A DNA stretch of 42,123 bases. Origin: Pelagibacteraceae bacterium AG-404-P07 (GTDB lineage Bacteria; Pseudomonadota; Alphaproteobacteria; Pelagibacterales; Pelagibacteraceae). The number at the start of each line of letters is the position of its first letter. The first letter of the stretch is position 1. Location: assembly GCA_003216235.1 (NCBI GenBank), contig QCJE01000010.1, forward strand, positions 1-42,123. The letters run 5' to 3'. The translations under genes were made by a program, and so were the position numbers. Positions 10,110 to 18,385 of the stretch are shown piece by piece. The notes beneath the pieces were generated by a model. The model was given only the letters and a program-made list of their open reading frames with translations, was not told the DNA's origin and ran no database searches.

Positions 10110-10183
10110 GGCAACGTGGCGGAATGGTTACGCAGAGGATTGCAAATCCTTGTATCCCGGTTCGATTCCGGGCGTTGCCTCCA
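10110..10183 (+). tRNA. tRNA-Cys (anticodon GCA)
   Basis: The cloverleaf is clear. Acceptor GGCAACG (10110-10116) pairs with CGTTGCC (10173-10179), the discriminator is T, which is typical of tRNA-Cys, and CCA is encoded (10181-10183). The anticodon loop TTGCAAA gives GCA. The T-arm is GGTTCGATTCC. It is followed 50 bases later by tRNA-Asn on the same strand, so the two are probably co-transcribed. Confidence 0.96.
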
Positions 10184-10233
10184 AGAAAAATCTTGTTTTA
10201 GTTAAAAAAAAAAGTAAGTTTGGCTTTTTATAT

Positions 10234-10309
10234 TCCTCGGTAGCTCAGTTGGTAGAGCAGTTGACTGTTAATCAATTGGTCGCAGGTTCGAGTCCTGCCC
10301 GAGGAGCCA
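10234..10309 (+). tRNA. tRNA-Asn (anticodon GTT)
   Basis: Acceptor TCCTCGG (10234-10240) pairs with CCGAGGA (10299-10305), the discriminator is G, and CCA is encoded (10307-10309). The anticodon loop CTGTTAA gives GTT. D-arm (AGCTCAGTTGGTAGAGC) and T-arm (GGTTCGAGTCC) are canonical. Its 3' end lies only three bases from the stop codon of the convergent XRE-type gene. Confidence 0.96.
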
Positions 10310-10312
10310 AAA

Positions 10313-10684
10313 TTACCCTACTTTAGAAATATTGCTACTCGATACCTGTAAAGACTTATTGAATTTTAATTTTTGATCAGAATTTAATTCTGAATAAAGT
10401 TTTACTAAAAAATTGTAATTAACATTCATATGTCCTTCTTTTGATCTTTCTAAATTTATTAAATATTCAGAAAAATCCTCAAAAAAATAATTAATTGGTA
10501 CTTTTAAATAGTTTGAAAGTTGTAATAATCTTATCGAACTTACACCATTAGTACCTTTTTCATATTTCTGGATTTGTTGAAATGTAACGTTGATTGCTTT
10601 TGCTACTTTAGTTTGAGTTAAACCTAAAGCTAGTCTTCTAAGCTTAAGCTTATTGCCTAAATGCTTATTAAAATTATCTTCCAT
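10313..10684 (-). CDS. XRE-family helix-turn-helix transcriptional regulator
   Basis: This is a 123-residue DNA-binding protein with a Cro/C1-type helix-turn-helix at about residues 9-66. The pattern is LKLRRLALGLTQTKVAKAI, then VTFQQIQKYEKGTNGVS and RLLQLSNYLKVPINYFF, where QQIQKYEKG is the recognition helix and turn. The rest (about 70-123) has no recognised domain. A good ribosome-binding site (GAGGGG) precedes ATG 10684. It lies downstream of aapP on the same strand after a 163-base gap, and its 3' end nearly touches tRNA-Asn coming the other way. The regulated target is unknown. Control of itself or of the adjacent aap operon is possible but unsupported beyond proximity. Confidence 0.85.
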   Translation of the reverse strand: MEDNFNKHLGNKLKLRRLALGLTQTKVAKAINVTFQQIQKYEKGTNGVSSIRLLQLSNYLKVPINYFFEDFSEYLINLERSKEGHMNVNYNFLVKLYSELNSDQKLKFNKSLQVSSSNISKVG

Positions 10685-10707
10685 TAAGACCCCTCTTAAT
10701 TTTTTTA

Positions 10708-10730
10708 AAAAACTTATTCAACTAGTTTTT
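10708..10730. promoter_or_regulatory. Inverted repeat upstream of the XRE gene, possible autoregulatory operator
   Basis: AAAAACT (10708-10714) and AGTTTTT (10724-10730) form an inverted repeat around nine bases, and the octamer AACTAGTT (10720-10727) inside it is itself palindromic. It lies 24-46 bases before the XRE start codon, where self-repressing XRE regulators often bind. The A/T-only outer arms make chance a real alternative. Confidence 0.25.
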
Positions 10731-10847
10731 GGAACCTACTGCAACTATATTTTTTTTTATTTTTTTAGCAAAAACCCCTTTTACCGAAAATATGTCAAGT
10801 ATTACTTCTACTATTATTTGAGAAATATATGTTGATATTATTATTGA

Positions 10848-11582
10848 CTATAGTATCTGGCTCAGAAAAAGTTTGGTCCTTTCGCTCTTAGGATTGGCAA
10901 AAAATTCCTTTGTATCAGCTTTTTCTACGATCATCCCTTCATCCATAAATATCATTTGATCAGCTACTTCTTTAGCAAAACCCATTTCATGGGTTACAAC
11001 TATCATTGTCATTCCTTGTTTAGCTAAATTAACCATAACATCTAATACTTCTTTAATCATTTCTGGATCTAAAGCTGATGTAGGTTCATCAAAAAGCATT
11101 ATTTTTGGCTCCATACATAACGCTCGAGCTATAGCTACTCTTTGTTGTTGACCTCCAGAAAGTTGACCTGGATATTTTTGAGCTTGATCTAATATTTGAA
11201 CTCTTTCCAAATGTTTTAAAGCTAATTCTTCAGCTTCTTTTTTTGGCATTTTCTTCACCCAAATAGGAGCTAAAGTACAATTATCTAAAATAGATAGATG
11301 TGGAAATAAATTAAATTGTTGAAATACCATACCAACTTCTGCTCTAATTTGTTCTATATTTTTTGTATCTTCTGTTAATGTTGTGCCATCAACTATTATG
11401 TCTCCTTCTTGATGCTCTTCTAATCTGTTAATACATCTTATTAAAGTAGACTTGCCAGACCCTGAAGGACCGCAAACAACAATTTTTTGCTTTGGTTTAA
11501 CTTCTAAATTAATTCCTTTTAAAACTTGGAAATCTCCAAACCATTTGTTCATATCATTTATTTGAATAATGTTATCTGACAT
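10848..11582 (-). CDS. aapP: General L-amino-acid ABC transporter, ATP-binding protein
   Basis: AapP is the ATPase that powers amino-acid import through AapQM (YhdZ in an alternative naming). The 244-residue protein has Walker A (GPSGSGKST, 38-46), Q-loop ([10 protein letters not shown]), ABC signature ([15 protein letters not shown], 141-155), Walker B ([12 protein letters not shown], 161-172) and the switch histidine (VVTHEMG). It follows aapM by five bases and ends the aapJQMP operon. It matches the polar amino-acid GlnQ/HisP class closely; assignment to the broad-specificity Aap system comes from the AapJ and AapM neighbours. Confidence 0.95.
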   Translation of the reverse strand: MSDNIIQINDMNKWFGDFQVLKGINLEVKPKQKIVVCGPSGSGKSTLIRCINRLEEHQEGDIIVDGTTLTEDTKNIEQIRAEVGMVFQQFNLFPHLSILDNCTLAPIWVKKMPKKEAEELALKHLERVQILDQAQKYPGQLSGGQQQRVAIARALCMEPKIMLFDEPTSALDPEMIKEVLDVMVNLAKQGMTMIVVTHEMGFAKEVADQMIFMDEGMIVEKADTKEFFANPKSERTKLFLSQIL

Positions 11583-11587
11583 AATTT

Positions 11588-13030
11588 TTATCGATCTGTT
11601 TTATATTTTTCTTCTAAATTATAACTATATTTACTCATTGCATAACAAATAATCCAGAAAATTATCGCTGCAAATACATAGCCTTCCATAGCAAATCCTA
11701 ACCATTCTGGATTAGTTTTGGCTAAATTTAGCATTCCAACAATTTCTAAAAGTCCAACTACAAAAATTAATGGTGTGTCTTTTACTAAAGCTAAAAACGT
11801 ATTTGCAATTCCTGGAATAACAAGTTTTAAAGCTTGCGGTAAAATTACAAATATATGCATTCTCCAATAACCCATCCCTAATGATTTTGCAGCTTCATAC
11901 TGGCCCCTAGGAAGCGCTTGTAGTCCCCCTCTGATAACTTCTGCAACATAAGCTGCCTCAAATAAAGAAATAGCTATTATACATCTAACCAATTTATCTA
12001 TAAAAAAATCTGCTGGTAAAAACATTGGAAACATTACAGCTGACATAAATAGAACTGTAATTAATGGAACACCTCTCCAAAATTCAATAAAACCTATAGA
12101 TATATATCTAATTAAAGGAAAACCTGACCTCCTACCTAAAGCAAAAGCCATTCCAATTGGAAAACAAAAAATTAAACAAAAAAATGAGATTATAAAAGTT
12201 AAAGACAGTCCACCCCAAGCACCAGTTTCTACCCAGTTTAATCCATCTAATTTTCCTAATTCAATTAATTCTTCATAAAAAACGAAATATTTTAATAGAA
12301 TATACAAAGCTAAAGGGACGATTAAAAAATAATAAAATTTAAACTTACTAGGAATGAAAAAACCAATAATGATAGATAGAATTGCAGCAATTATTCCATA
12401 TGAAAAATCAAAAAATACTGGTCCACCAGAGATAAAGAAAAAAATGAATAAGAAAGCAATAAAAGGATAAATTACAACATAATAAAGTGTTAAATATTTC
12501 TTAAATTTGTCAGTTGCAAAATATCCAACAGATCCAAGTAAGGCCAAAGCTATAAATGATAAATTTATTCTCCATTGCTCCCCATTGGGATACATTCCAT
12601 ACATAAATCTTCTCATCCAAACTTTAATATATGTCCAACAAGCTCCAGAGCCGGTACAAACATCTTTTGAATCACCAGCAAAACTAGCATCAATAAAAAA
12701 CCAACTTAATATAGGTGGAATTGATTTTAAAATTATAAATATTATTAAAAGAGATAAAATTGCGTTAAAATTGTTAGTATTTATATGTTTGTTTAACAAG
12801 TCTAATTGTTTGATTCCACTTAACTCAATTCTTATGAAATAAAGTCCAATAAAACCTAGTATTAATGGTAATAAAAAACTTAAAAAGCTAGGTAGAAAAC
12901 CAGTTATATTTAAACTAAAAAAAGAATTTAATAAAACATCCAAAACACTAATAAAAAACAAAAAAGAACCTAAATATAAAAAAGTATTTAGGTTAGATTT
13001 ATCTGGTTTTAAAAAGTTAATTTTAGACAT
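11588..13030 (-). CDS. aapM: General L-amino-acid ABC transporter permease AapM
   Basis: AapM is one of the two membrane subunits of the general amino-acid importer (YhdY). The C-terminal half is a HisMQ-type permease domain (from about residue 268), with the EAA loop around [18 protein letters not shown]. AapM-specific periplasmic features are present before it ([21 protein letters not shown]). At 480 residues it appears longer than the rhizobial protein as I remember it (about 380). The extra length includes an N-terminal hydrophobic region of about 110 residues with roughly three extra membrane segments (about 17-35, 42-65, 90-112). The start ATG shares a base with the aapQ stop (TAATG). 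Confidence 0.92.
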   Translation of the reverse strand: MSKINFLKPDKSNLNTFLYLGSFLFFISVLDVLLNSFFSLNITGFLPSFLSFLLPLILGFIGLYFIRIELSGIKQLDLLNKHINTNNFNAILSLLIIFIILKSIPPILSWFFIDASFAGDSKDVCTGSGACWTYIKVWMRRFMYGMYPNGEQWRINLSFIALALLGSVGYFATDKFKKYLTLYYVVIYPFIAFLFIFFFISGGPVFFDFSYGIIAAILSIIIGFFIPSKFKFYYFLIVPLALYILLKYFVFYEELIELGKLDGLNWVETGAWGGLSLTFIISFFCLIFCFPIGMAFALGRRSGFPLIRYISIGFIEFWRGVPLITVLFMSAVMFPMFLPADFFIDKLVRCIIAISLFEAAYVAEVIRGGLQALPRGQYEAAKSLGMGYWRMHIFVILPQALKLVIPGIANTFLALVKDTPLIFVVGLLEIVGMLNLAKTNPEWLGFAMEGYVFAAIIFWIICYAMSKYSYNLEEKYKTDR

Positions 13031-14181
13031 TATTTTTCCGTTATTGCTATTTTTTTATTGTACCAGTTCATCAATAATGAAATTGAAATACTTAATGATA
13101 AGTAGGTAAACATTGTGATAGATACTATTTCAATAGCTTTACCTGTTTGCATTAAAGCTGTTCCAGCAAATACTAATACTAAATCTGGATATGCTATTGC
13201 TGCTGCTAATGAAGAATTTTTAGTCAAATTTAAATATTGATTGGTTGTTGGTGGTATTATTATTCTAAGAGCTTGAGGCATTACTACCAATTTAAGCACT
13301 TGATTTGGAGTTAATCCTATAGATGCTGCCGCCTCCTTTTGACCTTTGCCAACACCTTGAATCCCTGCTCTTACACATTCAGCTATAAAAGTTGCTGTAT
13401 ATAAAGACAAAGATAATGCTAGAGCAATTAATTCAGGTGGTAAACTTACACCCCCTTCATAAATGAATGATGTTGTTGCCAATTGCTTAAGAACAGGAAC
13501 TTCGAATGATAATCTAACTCCACCAATTAAAAAACTCAAAAGAGGTAAAATTAAAATTAAACCTATTGATATCAATAAAACTGGTGTTTGTTTACCTTGA
13601 GTTTCTTGTAATTTTTTAGCATGAATACGAATAACTATAATTGCAATAATTGCAGCTAATATTGAATAAAAGAAAATATTAAAATTTTGCCAAATAAAAG
13701 CAGGAACAAACAAACCTTTAATTGTTAAAAAGGAAACTCCAAACATTGGCTCAGCATCTTGAGGTAGTGGCAAGGCTCTTAAAGCAGCAAAATACCAAAA
13801 AAATATTTGTAAAAGTAATGGTATATTTCTAAAAAATTCTACGTAAAAAGCAGCAAATTTATTAATTAAATAATTTGGAGAAAGTCTTGCTATACCTACT
13901 ATTACACCAAGGATAGTTGCAAGAATAATTCCAATAACTGAAACAAGTATTGTGTTTAACAAACCAACTAAATAGGCTCTAAAATATGAGTGAGATCCAT
14001 CATATTCAATTAAAGAAAATTGAACATCAAATGAAGACTCTTGTGATAAAAAACCATAACCAAAATCAATACCTCTGTTCTCCATATTGACTTGAGCGTT
14101 GTAGGTAAAAAAACCAAAAACAAGAACAACAGCTATAACTGTCATTAATTGTGGGCCTATATCTTTAAGTTTAAAATTCAC
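13030..14181 (-). CDS. aapQ: General L-amino-acid ABC transporter permease AapQ
   Basis: AapQ is the second membrane subunit of the amino-acid importer (YhdX). The 383-residue protein has an N-terminal membrane segment (about 10-26) and periplasmic NMENRGIDFGYGFL, which is characteristic of AapQ. The HisMQ permease domain splits around a loop, with the EAA motif near KGQKEAAASIGLTPNQVLKL. The frame opens with GTG at 14181, without a convincing ribosome-binding site; the ATG at 14145 (Met13) is a possible alternative that would shorten the cytoplasmic tail. It lies downstream of the hairpin that follows aapJ. Confidence 0.93.
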   Translation of the reverse strand: MNFKLKDIGPQLMTVIAVVLVFGFFTYNAQVNMENRGIDFGYGFLSQESSFDVQFSLIEYDGSHSYFRAYLVGLLNTILVSVIGIILATILGVIVGIARLSPNYLINKFAAFYVEFFRNIPLLLQIFFWYFAALRALPLPQDAEPMFGVSFLTIKGLFVPAFIWQNFNIFFYSILAAIIAIIVIRIHAKKLQETQGKQTPVLLISIGLILILPLLSFLIGGVRLSFEVPVLKQLATTSFIYEGGVSLPPELIALALSLSLYTATFIAECVRAGIQGVGKGQKEAAASIGLTPNQVLKLVVMPQALRIIIPPTTNQYLNLTKNSSLAAAIAYPDLVLVFAGTALMQTGKAIEIVSITMFTYLSLSISISLLMNWYNKKIAITEK

Positions 14182-14204
14182 TTAGGGAATAATATATGAG
14201 TTTA

Positions 14205-14240
14205 TAAAAAAAGGGCTAGAAAAATCTAGCCCTTTTTAAT
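14205..14240 (-). terminator. Intrinsic terminator/attenuator between aapJ and aapQ
   Basis: An eight-base-pair stem GGGCTAGA (14213-14220) and TCTAGCCC (14225-14232) encloses a four-base loop, with an A-run before and a T-run after on the plus strand. On the minus strand it reads as a stem-loop followed by seven T, 20-odd bases after the aapJ stop. It probably limits readthrough into aapQMP so the binding protein is made in excess. Confidence 0.87.
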
Positions 14241-14256
14241 TAATTTATAACTTAAA

Positions 14257-15297
14257 TTATCTTGATGGTGGAACGTATAAAATACCACCTTTAGTCCATA
14301 ATTCATTTGGACCTCTGTCTGGTAAAATACCAGTGTCAGCTATATTTCTTTTATAACTTTCACCATAGTTTCCAACTTGTTTGATAATTCTTAAGTTCCA
14401 CTCGTTATCTAGACCGAATGCTGCACCCATTTCACCTTCAGCTCCAACAAGTCTTTTGATCTGTGGATTGTCCGAAGTTTTCATTGAGTCTGCATTAGCT
14501 GAAGTAATACCGTATTCTTCTGCTTCGATCATAGTGTTCAAAGACCATCTTACGATATCTTCCCATACTGAGTCACCTTGTCTTACAACTGGTCCTAAAG
14601 GTTCTTTAGAAATAGTTTCTGGAAGAACAATGTGTTCATCAGGGTTTTTCATTTTAGTTCTTTGAGCAGCTAAACCAGATTTATCAGTAGTATAAGTATC
14701 ACATCTACCTGCATCATATGCAGCTACAACTTCGTCAGCTTTTTCAAAAGCAACTGGTTCATAAGAAATTCCTCTAGAATTAAAGAAGTCTCTCATGTTT
14801 AGCTCAGTTGTTGTACCGATATTAGTACAAGCTGAGATACCATTTTTGAATTGACTAGTTGAAGTAATACCTGAACTTTTTCTTACCATGAAACCTTGTC
14901 CATCGTAAAAGTTCACACCTACAAAAGTAAGTCCGATATCAGCATCTCTTGAAAGAGTCCAAGTTGTGTTTCTTGATAAGATATCAATCTCACCAGAAGT
15001 TAAAGCTGTAAATCTTTCTTTAGCACTTAGTGGTGTAAACTTAACTTTGTTTGCATCACCTAGTACTGCAGCAGCTACCGCTCTACATACATCAACGTCA
15101 ACACCAGTCCAATTTCCTGCAGCATCAGCATTAGAAAATCCTGGAAGACCTTGAGATACTCCACATCTTACAAAACCCTTTTTTTGAGTGTTTTTAAGTG
15201 TTTTAGATTTTTTAGCAGCCATAGACTCTGTTGTAAAAGCGAACAACACAGCTACCATAGCAACTAAAGAAGTTAATTGTTTTAAGTATTTAAACAT
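14257..15297 (-). CDS. aapJ: General L-amino-acid-binding periplasmic protein AapJ
   Basis: AapJ binds a broad range of L-amino acids in the periplasm for import by AapQMP (YhdW). The 346-residue protein has a signal peptide (MFKYLKQ, hydrophobic core, likely cleavage after SMA near residue 27). A family 3 solute-binding fold follows, starting GFVRCGVSQGLPGFSN, with GVDVDVCRAVAAAVLG and the AapJ-type GRCDTYTTDKSGLAAQR. The coding sequence uses more C-ending codons than its neighbours, as expected of a very highly expressed gene; by eye only. A good ribosome-binding site (GGAAGAG) precedes ATG 15297, and a perfect 18-bp palindrome lies 19 bases upstream of the start. The hairpin after the gene separates it from the permeases. 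Confidence 0.96.
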   Translation of the reverse strand: MFKYLKQLTSLVAMVAVLFAFTTESMAAKKSKTLKNTQKKGFVRCGVSQGLPGFSNADAAGNWTGVDVDVCRAVAAAVLGDANKVKFTPLSAKERFTALTSGEIDILSRNTTWTLSRDADIGLTFVGVNFYDGQGFMVRKSSGITSTSQFKNGISACTNIGTTTELNMRDFFNSRGISYEPVAFEKADEVVAAYDAGRCDTYTTDKSGLAAQRTKMKNPDEHIVLPETISKEPLGPVVRQGDSVWEDIVRWSLNTMIEAEEYGITSANADSMKTSDNPQIKRLVGAEGEMGAAFGLDNEWNLRIIKQVGNYGESYKRNIADTGILPDRGPNELWTKGGILYVPPSR

Positions 15298-15472
15298 ATC
15301 TCTTCCTATTGTTTATTTATTTGTTAACAAATAATTCAAAATAACTTTTGAATATCCATAATTTAAGCATGTAAGAAAAAACTCTTCAACAAATATTTTT
15401 TATAAGAAATGAAATGTGTCAAATGTAGTCAAGTGAAATTTAGAGTATAAATTGTATAAAAAAAGGTAAATA
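15298..15472 (-). promoter_or_regulatory. aapJ promoter region
   Basis: This 175-base gap between tRNA-Arg and aapJ must hold the aap promoter. Two TTGAC boxes lie ten bases apart on the minus strand (TTGACT 15432-15427 and TTGACA 15422-15417), and a TATAAA lies at 15404-15399, but no pair has ideal 17-base spacing, so I cannot fix the promoter. About 100 bases of AT-rich leader would follow, ending in the 18-bp palindrome. I see no riboswitch-like fold. Confidence 0.45.
15317..15334. promoter_or_regulatory. Perfect 18-bp palindrome upstream of aapJ (candidate operator)
   Basis: TTATTTGTTAACAAATAA is a perfect palindrome with no central loop, so it resembles a dimeric regulator's DNA site rather than an RNA hairpin. 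It ends 19 bases before the aapJ start, just upstream of the ribosome-binding site, where a bound protein could block elongation or initiation. The binding protein is unknown. Confidence 0.5.
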
Positions 15473-15549
15473 TGGCGCGCCCTGGAGGATTCGAACCTCC
15501 GACCCTCGGTTTAGAAAACCGATGCTCTATCCAGCTGAGCTAAGGGCGC
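15473..15549 (-). tRNA. tRNA-Arg (anticodon TCT)
   Basis: On the minus strand the acceptor GCGCCCT (15549-15543) pairs with AGGGCGC (15483-15477), with discriminator G and encoded CCA (15475-15473). The anticodon loop TTTCTAA gives TCT. The D-arm is AGCTCAGCTGGATAGAGC and the T-arm GGTTCGAATCC. It follows trkH by 33 bases on the same strand and is followed by a seven-T run, so it may be processed from the end of the ntrYX-trkAH transcript. Confidence 0.96.
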
Positions 15550-15582
15550 AATTTATGTGAAATATACATATACAATAATAAA

Positions 15583-16989
15583 CTAATTTTTAAAAAGAAA
15601 TTTTTTGATAAGGACTAAAATTGTTAACAATTCAATTCTACCAATAATCATGAAGAAAATTAGAGTATATTTTGTCAAAAAATGAAGATTGTTAAAATTA
15701 AATTCATCTAAACCATAAATTGAAGAATTTACAGTATTCATTAATGTTAAAATAGCTAGCTTAAATGATCTCTCAAATTCTATGCCATTCAAAGTTAATA
15801 AAGATGTTAAAATAAAAAATGAAAAAATAAAAATTAATATAGTTAAAAAATATTTATTTATTTCATTAAAATCAAAATTTATTTTAGTAAATAAGAGTTT
15901 ATTCATAAAAATATTCTTTGGTCTACTAAATGACAATATTTGATTTATTGAATATTTAAATAAAGAATAAATCTTAATAAATCTCAAACCTGAACTTGTG
16001 GAAAAAAAAGACCCTCCAATAATTACTAATATTAAAAAAATAAAAGTTAGATTTTCATGATTTGATTTAAGAGAAAAACCAATGTTAGATATACTGCTTG
16101 TTATTGATAAAAGATTAATAGAAAAATCACTATTAAAACTAAAGAATAGAAAAAAAATTGAAATAATAAATATTAAATAAACTATTAAATGGAGATCTTC
16201 ATAAAAAAAATTAACATTTTTATTTTTAAAAAAGATTAAGTTATAACTAAAAAAAATACTAAAAAAGGAAGTTAGCATTAATAAAGAAAGAACTATAATT
16301 TGAGAATTTTGTTTAATTATACTTGAAAGATCATTTACAGGTAAAAAACCTCCTGAAGAAATAAGTGTGAAAGCCAAATTAAGTGAATTGAAAGCTCTAA
16401 TTGAGAAAATGTTAAGAATTATAAAAATAATTAGTGTTAAAATCGAATATAATAAAAGTATCTTAATTGCCTGTTTAAAAATTTCTGCGCGATCAAAAGA
16501 AATAAAATTTGTTAATGTTTTTTTAAAATTTTCATCATAAATATCAATTAGAAGAATAATTGAATAAAGAAAATAAAGTCCCCCTACCCATTGACTTGAC
16601 GACCTCCATAAAATTAAACTTTGATCAACATGTTTGATATTTTCAAAAATACTAAAGCCAGTTGATGTAAAGCCTGATATTGCTTCAAAATAAGAATTCA
16701 AAAAAGTTAAATTGTAAATACTTAAATAAAAAGGAATAGATAAAATAAGAGGTATTATTATATAACCTAAAAATACAGTTAAAATTTTGTCAAAGATTGA
16801 TATTTTTTTTTGTGGTATTTCTATCTTATAAAATATTATCGAAATAATTAAAGATACGATTAAAGAATAGTAATAAGTATTTAGATTTAAATATAAATTT
16901 AAATAATAAGAATAGATTATATTAAAAAAAGATAAAATCGAAATTATACCAAAAAAAAAACTTAAAAATCTAATTTGCAATCCAAACAT
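15583..16989 (-). CDS. trkH: Trk-type potassium uptake protein, membrane subunit TrkH
   Basis: TrkH is the ion-conducting subunit of the Trk potassium importer and acts with TrkA. The 468-residue protein is almost entirely membrane segments. It contains the repeated selectivity-loop glycine motifs of the SKT family (SGFTSTGFS, SSGGFLP, SNIGFS, and a last, less conserved loop near NSSIYGLDEF). The sequence is very rich in Phe, Ile, Leu, Asn and Ser, typical of membrane proteins in this AT-rich genome. It starts four bases after the trkA stop. The fourth loop lacks an obvious glycine doublet, normal for the degenerate last repeat. Confidence 0.92.
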   Translation of the reverse strand: MFGLQIRFLSFFFGIISILSFFNIIYSYYLNLYLNLNTYYYSLIVSLIISIIFYKIEIPQKKISIFDKILTVFLGYIIIPLILSIPFYLSIYNLTFLNSYFEAISGFTSTGFSIFENIKHVDQSLILWRSSSQWVGGLYFLYSIILLIDIYDENFKKTLTNFISFDRAEIFKQAIKILLLYSILTLIIFIILNIFSIRAFNSLNLAFTLISSGGFLPVNDLSSIIKQNSQIIVLSLLMLTSFFSIFFSYNLIFFKNKNVNFFYEDLHLIVYLIFIISIFFLFFSFNSDFSINLLSITSSISNIGFSLKSNHENLTFIFLILVIIGGSFFSTSSGLRFIKIYSLFKYSINQILSFSRPKNIFMNKLLFTKINFDFNEINKYFLTILIFIFSFFILTSLLTLNGIEFERSFKLAILTLMNTVNSSIYGLDEFNFNNLHFLTKYTLIFFMIIGRIELLTILVLIKKFLFKN

Positions 16990-16993
16990 TTAA

Positions 16994-18385
16994 TTATACA
17001 GAACTTAGTCTAAAAATATTTTCTACAAAAGGAATTGAGTCTTTTTTAACAATAAAAACAACCCTATCATCTTTTTTAAAAATAAAATTTGATCTAGGTA
17101 TGATAATTTTTTTGTCTCTTAAAACTGCACCAATTCTTGACTCTTCAGGTAAATTTGAATTTTTTATTTCTTTATTAATCAATTCTGATGTTTCTGCTAT
17201 TTCTGCTTCTATTACTTCATATTCACCATTGGAAATAGTATAAGCATTTTCAATTGTTCCTTTATGAATATGTTTTAATATGCTTGAGACCGTTGTCATT
17301 CTAGGATCAATTAAATCATCAATTTTTAATGACGATTGTAATAAAGAATAATTTGGTTTATTAATTAAAGCCATTGTTCTTTTATCATCAATTTTTTTTT
17401 GATCTTTTGTAAATTTTTCAACTAATACACTGACCATCAAATTATCTTCATCATCATTTGTTAATGCTAAAACAGTTTCAGCTTCATCTAAGTTAGCTTC
17501 AGTCAAAACTTCTTCATCTAAACCATCTCCATTTATAACAATAGTATCATTTAATTGATTTGCTAAGTATTCAGCTCTATCTTTATTTTTTTCAACAATC
17601 TTAACTCTTACAGTATCTAATGTTTCTTCAATATTTTTTGCAAGATTAAAGCCAATATTTCCACCACCTATTATTAATATTTTTTTTGATATTTTTTCAG
17701 AATGACTAAATGCTTCCAAAGTTTCTGACATTTGTGAGGCATTGATAATTAAATAAATTTTGTCACCTTTTTTTACTGAGTCAGTTTTTTTTGGTATAAA
17801 AAATTTATCTTCTCTATTAATACCAATAATATTTGCTTCAAGTTTTGGATATATATTGGTTAATTCATTAAATTTTATACCAATCGACTTACAGTCATCT
17901 TTAATAAATATTTCTAATAATCTTATTTTATTATCTGCAAAAGGAACACTATCTAAAGCACCGGGTGCCTCTAATTTTCTTTGGATGGATTTAGCTATTT
18001 CGATTTCAGGTGAAATGATTACATCGATTGGTAAATTTTCTTTATTATAAACTCTCGTAAATTTTGGATTTAAGTAATCCTGAGATCTAATTCTTGCAAT
18101 TTTTTTGGGGATATTGAATATTGAAAAAGCAATTTGAGATATAAGCATATTTATCTCATCATTTCTTGTAACGGCTATAATCATATCAGTTTCTGAAGCA
18201 TTAGCTTTTTCAAGTATAGATGGATATGTAGCTTTTCCAACAATAGCTTTAACGTCTAAACTATCGTTTATTTTTTGAATATCTTCGCTTGATTGATCAA
18301 TAACTGTAATTGAGTGTCCTTGTTCACTTAGTAATTTAGCTATTGTGAAACCAACTCTCCCAGCGCCGCAAATTATTATATTCAT
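16994..18385 (-). CDS. trkA: Trk potassium transport regulatory subunit TrkA
   Basis: TrkA is the cytoplasmic NAD(H)/nucleotide-binding subunit that gates TrkH. The 463-residue protein contains two RCK modules. The first Rossmann motif is GAGRVGFTIAKLL at the N-terminus and the second is IGGGNIGFNLAKNI (about 236-249). Each is followed by a TrkA-C domain (about 140-215 and 375-460). The start ATG directly abuts the ntrX stop with no gap. It lies in ntrY-ntrX-trkA-trkH, an arrangement known from other alphaproteobacteria, which suggests that this two-component system and potassium uptake are made together. Confidence 0.95.
   Translation of the reverse strand: MNIIICGAGRVGFTIAKLLSEQGHSITVIDQSSEDIQKINDSLDVKAIVGKATYPSILEKANASETDMIIAVTRNDEINMLISQIAFSIFNIPKKIARIRSQDYLNPKFTRVYNKENLPIDVIISPEIEIAKSIQRKLEAPGALDSVPFADNKIRLLEIFIKDDCKSIGIKFNELTNIYPKLEANIIGINREDKFFIPKKTDSVKKGDKIYLIINASQMSETLEAFSHSEKISKKILIIGGGNIGFNLAKNIEETLDTVRVKIVEKNKDRAEYLANQLNDTIVINGDGLDEEVLTEANLDEAETVLALTNDDEDNLMVSVLVEKFTKDQKKIDDKRTMALINKPNYSLLQSSLKIDDLIDPRMTTVSSILKHIHKGTIENAYTISNGEYEVIEAEIAETSELINKEIKNSNLPEESRIGAVLRDKKIIIPRSNFIFKKDDRVVFIVKKDSIPFVENIFRLSSV

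Noticed and set aside
10653-10835. Small 60-codon plus-strand frame between tRNA-Asn and aapP
   Set aside because: It starts inside the XRE gene on the opposite strand, has no ribosome-binding site, and encodes a low-complexity Phe/Tyr/Lys-rich sequence.
12507-12842. Open frame of 111 codons on the plus strand inside aapM
   Set aside because: It is antisense to a well-supported permease gene, has no ribosome-binding site or recognisable domain, and follows the mirrored base composition of the real gene.
15298-15472. Riboswitch in the aapJ leader
   Set aside because: No stable GC-containing paired elements or known riboswitch core are visible; the leader is nearly all A and T, with only a loop-free palindrome.
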